Source: Camarhynchus parvulus (taxonomy: Eukaryota; Chordata; Aves; Passeriformes; Thraupidae). From it: DNA of 64,000 nt. This document shows, in pieces, positions 28,804 to 45,834 of the stretch (position 1 is its first letter; each line of letters opens with the position of its first letter). A program made the translations under genes and the position numbers. The stretch covers positions 496,001 to 560,000 of the forward strand of contig NC_044591.1 in NCBI RefSeq assembly GCF_901933205.1, given 5' to 3'. Below the pieces are notes generated by a model that saw only the letters and a program-made list of their open reading frames with translations, ran no database searches and had not been told where the DNA came from.

Positions 28804-31510
28804 GAAACAAACTGAGGAGGAAAAAATTGTATAAACTCATGGTCTGATCTTGTTACTTGTAGAGGACTTTTGCTGAAACTGTAAATACTGTTGAAATATG
28901 TGGAGGGAGGTGTGTGTGTGTTCAGAGAGAGCAAGAACAGGCATGAATTTTTACTGTGGATCCTGTTGAGAAAAGCACTAAACTGTGCAGTGTTTACATT
29001 AAGTAGATATTTTCTTACTTCAGGGAGTCAGGGCCCAAAGCAGACAAAGAGCAGGGCTGGAACAGGACGTGGTGCCAGAACAGTCCTGGTTCTTGACTGT
29101 TGAGATGTTTCCTCCTAAGAGCTGACTGGGAATTGTTTCCATGCAGATGAGCAAGGCCAGGATCACCTCAGGGCTGCCAAACTCAACTTGGTGGATCTGG
29201 CAGGAAGTGAGAGACGGGCAAGGACTGGTGCCGCAGGGGAGAGGCTCAAAGAGGCCACCAAAATCAACCTGTCCCTGTCTGCCCTGGGCAACGTCATCTC
29301 AGCCCTGGTGGATGGCAGGTGCAGACACATTCCCTACCGAGACTCCAAGCTGACCAGGCTGCTCCAGGACTCCCTGGGGGGAACACCAGGACCCTGATGG
29401 TGGCATGTGTGTCCCCAGCTGATGACAGCTACGAGGAAAGCCTCAGCACCCTGTGCTACACAAGTCAGGCCAGGAACAAGCCCTGCATCAACGAGGACCC
29501 CAAGGACACCCTGCTGAGGGAGTACCAGGAGGAGATTAAGAAGCTGAAGGCCATTCTGGCTGGACAGATGGGCACAAGTGACTTGTCAGGTAGGAGAGCC
29601 TTTACTGGCTGCAGAGATGGCAAAAAAGGGAGTTTTACACATAAAATATTGGCTAAATTTTACCTCAACTTTTCCTTTACCTTTTGGAGGAAGAGTCCTT
29701 CATTCTGGTTGCAGACTTTTCCTTCCCTGCTGCCAAATTGACCTTATTCTACTGAGATGGCAAAGACCATCTCAATAATCCAGTGTTTTCAATAGTGGCA
29801 AATTCTGTTAGAAAAGGCTGACATGATTCAAATCCATGGTTATTTTTGGTGATCGTGGCCAGAATTTGGTCAGTTGCAGAAGAGAAGTTTCAGGAGGAAG
29901 AACAAAAATGAGCTGCAAAAGAAATAATTCTGTAAAATTCTTTTTTGAATATATATATATGTATGTTTTCAAAGTAAGCATTCAGCCCCTTTTCTCCTGC
30001 AATGTATATTTTTGACACTACAAGAGAAGTTTTACCTTCCTTATTGCAGTGGCTGAGGACTCAGCCCAGCCTCAGCACACCTGCTCTGTCCTCTGGAGCA
30101 GGAATAGGAAATGTAGGAGCAAATTAAGGGAAGAGCAGTCTTTAGGGAGCTGATCACATTTGGAGAATTAGCCCCTAAAAGAGGGCAATTTTCAGCAGGG
30201 GAATAAGGCTGTAGGATGACTTTTCCCCTCTTTCTGCCCCCTTTCAGAAATAGCTGTGAACAAAGAAGGTAATTTCCTTGCACTTTTCATCTTCCTGGTG
30301 TCTTTTATCTCCCAAATCTGTAGCATAGCCCTGGAAACAAGTCCTGTTTTTCTTTGAAAGAGATACTTTTATGTATAAATACCATCCAATTACATTCACT
30401 TCCATTTTCCCCTGAAGCTGGAGCCTCTCCCTCTCTCCCCACACCCCTGGAGCCCCGGGCTGGCAGCGTTTTGGCAGTGAGTGCTGTTTGAAGGAGCACA
30501 GGGGTTTGCCATGTTCTTTCCTGGCACCCACCTTCTTTGTTCTCTTTCCAGGAATTCTGCAGACAACCCCACCCTGTGACTGTGAGTGATTTTTATTTCT
30601 ACTTTGCTTTGTAGGGCTTCTACCTGCTGGGGCTGCTCACCTGGGAACAAATCCAGCTCCCCTGCCTCAAACCCCAGGTGGATCTGGAAGCAGAGAAGCA
30701 GCTGATCAGAGCAGTAAGTTGGGAAGAGTGGCTTTGACTAAAACTTTTTTCATAGTAATCATTACAAATATGGTTCAGCCTTTCCAGAACACTTCTCTTT
30801 TTCTATTTTTCTCTATTTTGTAATCCTTGGACTTCTCCTGTGAACAGACCATGTGTTATGGAGGCTGTGTGCTTTATGATAACCCACCTCTTGTTTCCAC
30901 TTCTCTGGGGATGGATTGGAATGGATTCCCAGGAAGAATTTTTGGAGGAACTACATGTGAAATTGTCAAAAAAGAGAGGAATAGAATTGAGGAAAGCAGT
31001 AGTCAAAGGTGTTAGGAAGAGTACAGAGATGAAGAAAAAGAGGAATACAGAGCCAGGAGGAGCCAGAGGGAAACAAAACCCTCTCCTTGCTCTTTAGAAG
31101 GTTCATTCCAGGGCACCACAACCAGCCAAGGCAGCCATTTTTAGGGCTCAACAGTCACTTTCATCAACAGCAATCACTCCTGTGTCAACTTAAGTCACAG
31201 GAAGAGCCAGTGAATACTGGTGGTGGAGTTGTGTTGGGATGGGCATAAGGTGTGACCTGGAATGGACCTGGATGGGACCTCAGGAACAGTCACAGGGCTG
31301 TTGCTGTGCCTTGCAGGAGTTCCAGGAGAGGCTGGCCCAGCTCCAGGCCAGCTACCAAGCGGAGCAGGCATCCAGTGCCTGCCTGGAGAAGGACATCAGC
31401 AGCCTGAGGGATGACTTTGATCTCAAGGTGTCTGTTCTCCAGCATCTCCTCAGGAAGGAAGCAGGTGAGGAGGCTGTGCAGCCCAGCCCAGGTTCCCTCA
31501 GCAGCAGCAG

Positions 31511-31670
31511 GGACTGGTTTTGCACTCACATCTGTGAGTTCCCTCAGGACCAGGGACTGGTTTTGCACTCACATCTGTGAGTTCCCTCAGGACCAGGGAC
31601 TGGTTTTGCACTCACATCTGTGAGTTCCCTCAGCAGCAGGGACTGGTTTTGCACTCACATCTGTGGCAGC
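31511..31670. repeat. 43-bp tandem repeat, about 3.7 copies
   Basis: Units start at 31511, 31554, 31597 and 31640 and contain 'ggactggttttgcactcac'. The array begins 47 bp after the coiled-coil exon 31317-31464 of the KIF17 remnant. Confidence 0.92.
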
Positions 31671-32737
31671 CACTGCAGCCTTTAAAAGGCAGCAAGTGCT
31701 GCCACTGCAGCAAGTGCTGCCTGGCAGCAGCAGTCCCTGCTCTCCACCCACGCTCATCCACAGCAGGAGCAGGGACTCTGCCTCTCCGGGATTTAAGACT
31801 CTGTCCCAGTTTTGTCCTCTCCCCTTTTTCCTTGACTTCTTTCCCTGTCAGGACCCAACCCTGACCCTGACCCAACCCTGTAAGCCTTTAGGCAATGAAA
31901 AGCCTCATTTTTGAGTAAAACCCCTGCTTTTTGCCCACATAGCACAGTTCCCCCTGCTGAAGGCAGTGGCTCTGGAGCAGAGGTCACTGCTCTGTCCCCT
32001 CCCCCTGGACTCTTCATTCCCGAGGGCAGGGCGGGGTGGCTGCCGCAGTCTCTTCCTCCGTATGCAAATGTGCTGCAGCACTTGCTCTCCCGGTGGATTA
32101 TCCACACCATCGCTCACTGCAAGGCAGATATTCCTCTCACATCCCAGAAATTGCCTCCTCTCCCTCTCCATTCCTGCTTTTCATGGACACCTGCAGTGCC
32201 TCAGAGCACGGTTTGCAATGTGCTCATACAGCTCTTATCACTCACTAGTAATTCTTGAACCTGTATTCTTCATTTTTGGTGCTGTCACTTTTTGAGGTGA
32301 AGGTTGAGAGGTTCTTTATTTCTTCCCCCTCTGATTACAAATGTGCACCCCCAGCCTGTGAAATGGATGATTTTTGGAGCCAGGCTCTCCCTCCCAGCCC
32401 TGTACAATCTGCATTCCTTTCCTGAGACGCCCTCTCAGTGTTTCATGGTTTTTACTGACCAGCAGAAGTAGGTGAATGACAGCCCTTTTCCTTTCAGACA
32501 CGTCATCCCTAGCTTTGGGGGAAGCCTTTGGGAGATGATTTCACAGATTTCTGTCTAGTTTTGCACAGCTCATTACCAACATTGCGTGTATTTCCTCTTT
32601 TCAGCTGACACATGGACTGGAACAATCTCTGACCACACACCTTCACATGAAGATGCTGTTGCTGCAGCACATGAAGAGACAACCTCAGCCCAGGTACCCT
32701 CCAGGCTCCTTCTCCCCTCAGGATGAATAACCCTGAG

Positions 32738-32807
32738 AATTTGTGGGCAATTCTGTCTGTTAAGGGAGAGATCTCCAAAGAAACCCTTCATTTGGATTTG
32801 ATATCAA
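32738..32807. repeat. 70-bp dispersed repeat, copy 1
   Basis: Block around 'ctgtctgttaagggagagat' that recurs at 34341-34410 in the same orientation with about one mismatch. Family unknown. Confidence 0.9.
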
Positions 32808-33160
32808 CGTTACCTGAGTGGGAAACGTTGTGCTTCATCTCCCCCAGGACTCCCACTGCATCTTTCCAGAGCTACAGCCTTTGTTTTCCTCTTGTCACCA
32901 GGACCCAGCAGCACCTGGGACTGTCACAGACACCAGTGGGGTGAGCAGGGGCAGTGCTGGAGCAGGGGAAGCTGTCACTGCCCTGGGGATTTCCCTGCCT
33001 GCACACCAGCAGCTGGTGCTGGCCAGGTCAGTGACATCCCTGCTCATGCCATCTGTCCCCTGGGCACACCCTCAGGCAGCAGCAGGTGCTCCTGCCATGA
33101 CACCAGAGCTGCTGAGCTCCACTGTCAGTGCAGCCCCAAACCAGGCACATGGGAGTTAAA

Positions 33161-33530
33161 ATCATGGACTGGTTTGGGTGGGAGGAACCCTAAAGCTCAT
33201 CCCATTCCACTCCCTGCCATGGCAGGGACACCTTCCACTGTCCCAGGCTGCTCCAAGCCCTGTCCAGCCTGGCCTTGGGCACTGCCAGGGATCCAGGGGC
33301 AGCCACAGCTGTGCCAGGGCCTGCTCACCCTCCCAGGGAAGGATCCCATTCCAATACCCCATCTGTCCCTTCCTCTGGCAGTGGGAAGCCATTCTCCCTT
33401 GTCCTGGCACTCCAGCCTCTTGTCCAAAGTCCCTCTCCAGTTTCTTGGAGCCCCTGTAGGCACCAGGAGAGGCTCTAAGCTCTGCCTGGAGCCTTCTCTC
33501 CTCCAGGCTGTTTTTACCCCAGAACTCACT
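33161..33530 (-). mobile_element. CR1 LINE 3' fragment (longer copy)
   Basis: Starts 'aatcatggactggtttggg', then 'gggacaccttccactgtcc' and 'ggcctgctcaccctcccag', and continues into more upstream CR1 sequence ending near 'ctccaggctgtttttaccc'. KIF17 remnant. Confidence 0.85.
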
Positions 33531-34340
33531 TTGCCCTGTTTGGGTGGATGAAGAACTGTTCCCTGCAGTGCTCAGTGAGGCTGAGGGCCAGAATTATGAG
33601 AGAAAAATGGAAATGTTCAAGTCAGCAAACGTGGATGCCAAAAAAATGTGTGTTCCTGGTAACAAATCCTGCCTGGAGCTGCAGGCCCACACAGGTTATG
33701 GAGATGCCTCCTCTTCCTCTTGCAAGAGGGCCTTGAAGGGCACTTGGAGCCCTCTCATGTCTTACAGGTAAGGCAGCAGCTGTCCTGTGGCTCATGGATG
33801 GACTCTTCCCATCACTGAGGCCACTTTTGCCTCCAGCTCATGCATCTCACAGTATCTCACAGTGTTTGCTGTACGTCATTCACAGCTAACAGCAAAATTT
33901 CCCAATAATCCTATTCCAGGGGCACTGAAATAGGGCTGGGATATGAGGGATGCAGGCTTGGCCTCGTGCTCAGCCCAAATCAAAATCAACCTGGCTCAAG
34001 GTTTTCTTTGTGTGAGAGCTGTCCTGAGAGAATTCCCTCAGCCAGAGCACACCACCACATACTGAAGCAGCATGGGGGCTTGGGCTGCTCCAGAAATACA
34101 TGACTGAAGCAAATTCTCCTGATTTTTCACTTCCTCCATTATGTGGAACTATATACGATTAGAAAAGCTCAGGCCAAGATATGCTGTGACAGTCTGATTC
34201 TGAACAGTTCTGTGGGTTTTAACCAGTCCTTCTGTGGGTTTTAACCAGTCTTTCAGCTTCCCTGTGGTGTGTGCTCACTCTGTTGGGTCTCTCCTGGCTC
34301 AAAAAGGAGCTGCTATGAAATGCAGAACAGCAGTGCCCGT

Positions 34341-34410
34341 AATTTATGGGCAATTCTGTCTGTTAAGGGAGAGATCTCCAAAGAAACCCTTCATTTGGAT
34401 TTGATATCAA
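34341..34410. repeat. 70-bp dispersed repeat, copy 2
   Basis: Partner of 32738-32807, 1.6 kb away in the same orientation. Flanks outside the block differ. Confidence 0.9.
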
Positions 34411-35164
34411 ATGTTAGTGATCCTATTGCAAGAATGAATCCCATTCCTTTTGTGGCTAACAAGGGAAAATGCCCTTCTAATCACATTGTTAAATCCAGGT
34501 TCTGTGCAGATTGGGCAGGAGAGTTTGGTTCCACAGGTTTGGTTTGGTTCAAAGCCACCTGCTCAAGCTTTACACATCAGGGCAGCTCAGCAGAGCAAGG
34601 GTTGAATCCTTGGATTCAGTGTGTGTTAAGCAAAGGAAAGGGAAGGTCACCTGGCAGGAGCAGTGCAGCAGAATAGCAAGTCAGTTCTGGGGGAGAATGA
34701 GCCATTTCACAGGGTTTGGAGATAATTAGGAGGCTGTTATCAGTAAAGGGGTTATCAGCCAATTTGAGACAGTGCTGGCCAGTCTGAGCTAGACAAAGGA
34801 ATGGCTCTGGAGCACGGCTAAATTTCCATGCCAGAGCATAATTTCAAACACAGGCCCAGGCCAGTGCTGCATTAACAACGCTGAGGTGACACAAATCATG
34901 GCTGATACTGCCCCAAAATGGAAACCATACTGTGGCTTTCAGATCTAACACTCCCACATCCACCAGTTAAAATAATTCTCTGTGTGATCTTGGAACCTTT
35001 TGTGGATCCTTGAAAAAAAATATTCGATGTTTATTTAAATAAGAATTTAAATATAAAGTACACAAAACAAGTGTTTTAAAGATAATTTTATGAGCTTAGA
35101 TATGGATTTCTGGACATCCTTGTTGACTGAGGTGCTTGGTGTAACACGTTTTGCCTTTGTGGAG

Positions 35165-35345
35165 TATTTTGCCCAGGGGACCTGTGGCTGCCCCATGATC
35201 CCTGGAAGTGTCCAAGGCCACGTTGGACAAGGTTGGAGCAACCTGGGAGAGCAGGAGGTGGCCCTGCCCGTGGCAGGGGATGCAGTGAGGTGGCCTTTAA
35301 GGTCCTTCCCATTCCAAACCACTCTGGGATTCTGGGATTCTTTTT
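35165..35345 (+). mobile_element. CR1 LINE 3' fragment
   Basis: 'ctgtggctgccccatgatc', 'gtggccctgcccgtggcag' and 'ggcctttaaggtccttccc', ending with the repeated 'ctgggattctgggattct' tail of a CR1 element. Confidence 0.85.
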
Positions 35346-35812
35346 ATGACAGAAAGTGAATAATAAGTACAATCTGCTATGATTACTCAGGGCAGAAAAT
35401 CTTCTCATAATTCCCAATTTTCTGTCTTCCCAAATGCCACCCGTGGAAGGATGTTCCCCCTCCAGGCTTGTGAAGCTGGTTCTTGAGCTTGGTGTTCCCT
35501 TCTGCAGGCTGCAGGTGCTGCAGCAGCAGCTGCTGGGGGAAACAGGCTCAGAACCAGGAGCTGAAGGAGAAGCACAAGCCCTGCAGGAATCCAGCAAGGC
35601 CAGCAGCGAGCAGGCTCTCCTCAAGGTCTATGACTCCATCCAGGAGGAGGTTCCAGCCAGGAGCAAGGCACTGGAGAAGGTGAGGGAGCAGCTCCTTCCT
35701 CCTCCACATCCTCATTTTTTGTGTTCCAGCACTGTGGGTTTAGAGAATGACTCTGGCTGTGTCAGGATTTCATACACCACATTGTGTGTGTGAGCTTTTA
35801 TGAAATCCCTCA

Positions 35813-36432
35813 TGTGAAAAACACCAATCACTTGTTTTTAAAATTTTAAAAGTTTAATAGTAATAAAGTGGTTCTAAAAATAGTAATACAATTAGAATGA
35901 TAATAATTTGGACAATTTGAATTAGGACAATATGAGACAATAAAAACAAAGAGTTATGGACATCCGGGTACCTTTTTCTGGGCAGCATAAGCCTGAAAAA
36001 GGACCCACGTTAACAGAGGATTAACCCTTAAAAACAATAGCCTGATGCATATTCATACACCTCAAACATGATGCATAAATTCCACTCAAACACAGGATTC
36101 TGTCTGGTCAGTGTCAGCTTCTTCCTCATAATCCTAACGGTGTTGTCCTGCCTGAGCAAGGACGAAGTTCGTTTCTCCTGATAAGGGAGCAATAAATTCT
36201 CTTTCTCTGAAAGATTTAGGTGTCCTGTGGCTGCTATCTCAGTGCAAGTCCTTTCTTTAGGAATAATGTATCTCACATAGCATAGTTTCTATTTTAACAT
36301 TATGTTATAACCTAAAACTATATTTAACCCACTACTTAAGAGAATTAATACAGCATTACTTTCTAACACAACACATATAACATTCATTTTAATATTTGCG
36401 AAAAGCCAGTCATAAAATACGCGTTTTTCACA
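35813..36432 (-). mobile_element. Solo LTR of an endogenous retrovirus, copy B (inverted relative to copy A)
   Basis: Same family as 26085-26706 in the opposite direction, with ends TGTGAAAAA and TTTTTCACA. Flanks cctca and cctcg differ at one base, compatible with a 5-bp target duplication. There is no internal viral sequence. It lies just after the VYDSIQEEV exon block of the KIF17 remnant. Confidence 0.87.
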
Positions 36433-36939
36433 CCTCGGGTGGGGGATTAAGCTTTTGAAGCCCAAACCCCTCCAGCTGCAAAGGCTCAGTGTGTGACACC
36501 TGGCGGGAGGAGCACGTGTTGGGATGGGAGGGGACGCGACTCCCTCTGCCGACCTTCAGATCTGCTGCAGCTGCTGCCGGTTCTGAGCTCGCTTTCTAGG
36601 GCAAGAAACAAAACATAAAAGTAATGCTCTTCAATTTTACGTTTAAAATCTTCATTTTCAAAACACTTGAAAATCGGGTTTGCTCTGATATTTTGCGGTA
36701 GAATCAGAGGGTCTGCGAAAAAATTGATATTTGTGTGTACAGTCCTAGACTTGCACATGAAGGACTTGCTTTATTTGGGTATTTATCAAAGAAATATTGC
36801 AACTTTTTAACCAAAGTTAGGAAATTCCAGGAGTGCTAAGACCACATTAGTAAGATTAGCTTCAGGTTCATTCAAAAGTCATCCCTGTGGAGAAACATGA
36901 GAAGACTTTTTTTAAAACAGACATGGAAAAATCTCTCCC

Positions 36940-37040
36940 TTGGGCAGAGACACCTTCTTCTATCCCAGGCTGCTCCAAGCCCCATCCAGCCTGGCCTTGG
37001 ACACTGCCAGGGATCCAGGGGCAGCCACAGCTGCTCTGAG
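36940..37040 (-). mobile_element. CR1 LINE 3' fragment (short)
   Basis: Reversed CR1 core 'ggctgctccaagccccatc' and 'gggatccaggggcagccac'. KIF17 remnant. Confidence 0.8.
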
Positions 37041-38653
37041 ATTTATTGAATTTTGCTCCAGATTAATTTAATTTATTTTATTTAATCCTAATTTGTACCT
37101 AAATCAGAAAACTTTCCAAATATTGAAGCTGGCTTGTAGTTTAGGGGGTATCATCCAAGCTGAGTACTATTTGAGTTATGGTGTCAGGATGGAATCTGGC
37201 TCTGGTCATTGGTGGGTGATTTAGTGTGGTTCTGCTGGGTTAAAATCATAGTTTATTTGCTGGTTTGTTGTTTTTGAGAGGGTTCCTATAGTTCCCACAG
37301 CCTCTCATTTAAATTCAGTCCGGGTGCAAGTCCTTTGGGGAGCAGGGGAAGTGGTTCCCGATGGAAAGGGATACAAATACAGGGTAAAATAGTAACACCT
37401 AACAGCAGCAACTAAAGGCAAGTCCCAGAACTCTAACATTCAATATTTAACAACAGACCAACACTTCAAATTAAGACCCTATCAACTTCATTAACATCAG
37501 CTAGCAATTACCACTCTGAAAAAGAGCTCTCATCTCCAGGGTTTCATTTCTCACCAGGGGACGGTGCCTGGGGAGAGGAGGGCGCTGTGGGGGACAGGGA
37601 GGTGACCATGGCTCTGCCACGCTCGCCAGGCCACGCTCGGGCTGCGTGCACTCGTAAGGGCTGCCACACACGGTTTGTCTGGAAAGTGTAACAAAGGTGG
37701 CACTTGGTGCGGATCCCTCGGGAATCTGAGCAGTGCCGGGATCACGGAGTGCAGCCAGAGGGTGGTGATTGTTCTACACACAATGATCATCGCTTCCCAC
37801 AGCGGTCCCAGCCCTGCCACAGCCCAAACCTGGCCGGACAAGTCCCTCGAATGAGAGCAGGGAGCCAGCGGTACGGCCCATTCCTCCTCCATTTCTATCC
37901 CATTTGACCAATTTTGCCTCATTGCTGGCGCTGCTGACAGCGTTTGCCACCTGCAGCCCGAGGAAAACCACTACAGGCTGGTGCTGGACAGGAGCGACAG
38001 CGAGACCATCGCCAGCAACTACTTCCGATCCTGAGCCAGCCAGATCCTGCAGCTGGACCAGGGTAATCCCCTTTGCCCAGATATCGCCGCCACTCCTCAT
38101 CTGCCTCCTTTTCCTTGAGAAATCACACGGCGACCCACCCAGGCCCAATTCTGCCTCAACCCCTAGACCTCTCAGGGGTTTCTCGCGGGACGCAGCCACA
38201 TTTTGGGGTCCTGCACTGTCCCACCACACGCACCCCCTTCCCCTCCTTGCGCAGCTCCCGCGGGCTCTGCGGGCAGCCCCGTGCCCCAGGCCCGGCCCTT
38301 CCGCCTGCAGTCGCTCACACCAAGCGCAGGAAGGGCAACGCCAGCTCCAGCGCCCGCCGCTTCTGATCCAGCGCAGGCGTGAGCGGCCCGGGCCGCCGCC
38401 GCGCAGGAGGGAGGGGACGGCGGCGGGGCCCTCCCTGTTCCGCGGCGATGGCGGCCGCGCTGAGTCGCGACAGCGTTGTCGCGACAGCGGCCGCGACGGC
38501 GCTTGCGCTGCGTCCCAGCGTCGCGGATCTGTCTGTCGCTGATTGGCTGAATGCTGCTCGGCGCTGGCGCTGATTGGCTGGAGACTGCTCGGCGCTGGCG
38601 CTGATTGGCTGGAGGCTGCCCGCCTCTGGGGTAGTTCGGCGACCGGGAGCAAG

Positions 38654-44286
<5,633 letters not shown>

Positions 44287-44439
44287 GCTCCCCGTGGGAG
44301 CCTTTTCCCGGTGCCAGGAGGGCCGGGCAGTGTCAGAGCCTCCTGTGTATCTGTGTCAGGACTGGTGGGTGCCGGATGCACTGTGGGGCTGTGTTTGGTC
44401 TTTTTTATTTTTACACCTGGGGGGTTATTGAGAATGACA

Positions 44440-44445
44440 ATTAAA
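44440..44445 (+). terminator. DDOST polyadenylation signal (ATTAAA)
   Basis: ATTAAA about 155 bp after the DDOST stop codon. A second candidate, AATAAA, is at 44887-44892 beyond the minisatellite. Confidence 0.75.
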
Positions 44446-44545
44446 TTTTGGGGGGCGAATCTGTTACCAAAGTGTCTGCAAACCCGGGACCAGGATGCTT
44501 CCAGTTCTTACTGATGAGTCGCAATGTTTGCTCACTCCACTGTTG

Positions 44546-44866
44546 GAATGGTTGGGGTTGGGGTTGGGCTGCAATGATTTGGATGGATTGGGCTGGAATG
44601 ATTTGGATGGATTGGGCTGGAATGATTGGGGTTGGGGTAGGGCTGGAATGATTTGGATGGATTGGGTTGGAATGATTTGGATGGATTGGGCTGGAAGGAT
44701 TGGGGTTGGGGTTGGGCTGGAATGATTGGGGTTGGGGTAGGGCTGGAATGATTTGGATGGATTGGGTTGGAATGACTGGGGTTGGGGTTGGGCTGGAATG
44801 ATTGGAGTTGGGGTAGGGCTGGAATGATTTGGATGGATTGGGGTTGGGCTGGAATGATTTGGATTG
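44546..44866. repeat. G/T-rich minisatellite downstream of DDOST
   Basis: About 13 units alternating between 'ctggaatgatttggatggattggg' and 'ctggaatgattggggttggggtag'. The 'ggggttggggttggg' stretches could form G-quadruplexes. It sits between two polyadenylation signals. Confidence 0.9.
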
Positions 44867-44886
44867 CAGATTAACTCCCAGTTCAA

Positions 44887-44892
44887 AATAAA
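44887..44892 (+). terminator. Candidate distal DDOST polyadenylation signal (AATAAA)
   Basis: AATAAA just past the minisatellite. Its use would place the repeat array in the DDOST 3' UTR. Confidence 0.4.
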
Positions 44893-45454
44893 GTCTCGTT
44901 CCTCTCGCCCTGGCTGGGAGTGAGGTGAGTTCATGGCCTGGGGCATTTGGGTGCAATCCCAGAACTGAGGCTGTGTCCCCACCTCGGCTGCTCCGGACGT
45001 TCCCCAGGGTGGGAGGGACGCTGGAGAGTGCTGAGAGGCAAAAGGGGGAGTCTGGGGCACACAGGGGGACTTGGGACACCCCAAAAGCACAACAAAGGGT
45101 CTGGGGTGTCACCAAAGACACATGGAGGAGGACAGGGCAGGTCAAAATCCCCTCTGTGCCCCATCATGCAAACAGGTGAGTTGAGGGACACACCAAAGGC
45201 TCAGCAAGGGCCAGGGTTTGCCCCCAAATGCACTGAGGGGTCTAGGGGGAAAAAAACCAGCTGGAAGATGTGATCCCAAGTAAACCAGAGTGAAGTGGAG
45301 GAGCTGAAGGTGGGGGGCAGAGGTGTGAGATGGAGTGAGTGGCTCTTGGGGTGCACCTGGGCTGTTTTGGGATGGAAGGTGGGCAAATGACAGTGGGAGT
45401 GATGGGGTCAGAGGAACCAGTGAATGAAAGGATGAAGGTGATGGGGCCTTGGGG

Positions 45455-45830
45455 GGCAGCGGGTGGGGCACAGGGGCCCATGGGGATCCTTGGGACACAG
45501 GGACCGCCAGGGGCACAGGGACACCCAGGGCGAGGCACATCCCAGGGGTCACCTGGGGACAGCAGGGACCGCCAGGGGCACAGGGATCACTGGGGAGACA
45601 GGAAAGACTGGAGGACAGCTGGGGACATCGGGACCGCCGGTCAGCAGTGACACCCGGGGCATAGGGACCCCAGAGGACCCCCGGGGACACGGGGAGCCCA
45701 GAGGAGACGCGGGGACCGGCGGCGCCCTGGGGACACGGGGAGCCCAGAGGAGGCCCGGGGACACAGAGCCCGGCCGTGCCCTGGGGACGCGGCGAGCCCG
45801 GAGGGGACGCGGGGAGGGGCGGTGTCACCC
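45455..45830. repeat. Degenerate GC-rich repeat upstream of DDI2
   Basis: Irregular units such as 'gggaccgccaggggcacagg' and 'acacggggagcccagaggag'. One frame mimics a collagen-like Gly-X-Y protein but lacks a gene context. Confidence 0.7.
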
Positions 45831-45834
45831 GGCT

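Larger units (their letters stand above)
22439..38366 (+). pseudogene. KIF17: KIF17 (kinesin-2 family motor), decayed remnant
   Basis: Functional KIF17 is a homodimeric plus-end motor for dendritic and ciliary cargo. Matching blocks in order: 22439-22669 (intact first exon), 24111-24257 (P-loop exon), 25032-25132, 28027 to about 28200, 29147-29589 (LVDLAGSER, switch II), 30615-30713, 31317-31464 (coiled coil), 32605-32693 (weaker), about 35519-35680 (VYDSIQEEV), 37957-38062 (RSDSETIASNYF) and about 38290-38366. Lesions seen: P-loop reads SQTGSGKS; a 1-bp deletion in 25032-25132 brings TAG at 25104; the 28027 exon has TGA at 28099 and no evident donor; a 1-bp deletion near 29380 brings TGA at 29395; the neck motif is degraded to CYTSQA; coiled-coil blocks at 30615 and 35519 need frame changes; TGA at 38032; a frame change in the last block. 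Exons for the late coiled coil before 37957 were not found. SH2D5 and DDOST on either side are intact. Sequencing error could explain single-base gaps but not the whole set. Confidence 0.88.

Noticed and set aside
32902..33159. Frame DPAAPGTVTDTSG.. following an acceptor-like 'caccag' as a KIF17 exon
   Set aside because: Plausible low-complexity tail of KIF17 but not alignable; left out of the exon list.
33544..33771. 75-codon frame (DEELFPAVLSEAEGQNYERK..) in the KIF17 remnant as an additional exon
   Set aside because: It lies where a KIF17 exon could be, but no convincing match to the human protein or clear splice acceptor was seen.
37240..37560. Possible further retroviral or repeat fragment in the KIF17 remnant
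   Set aside because: AATAAA-like words on the minus strand but no matching termini or second copy in the window.
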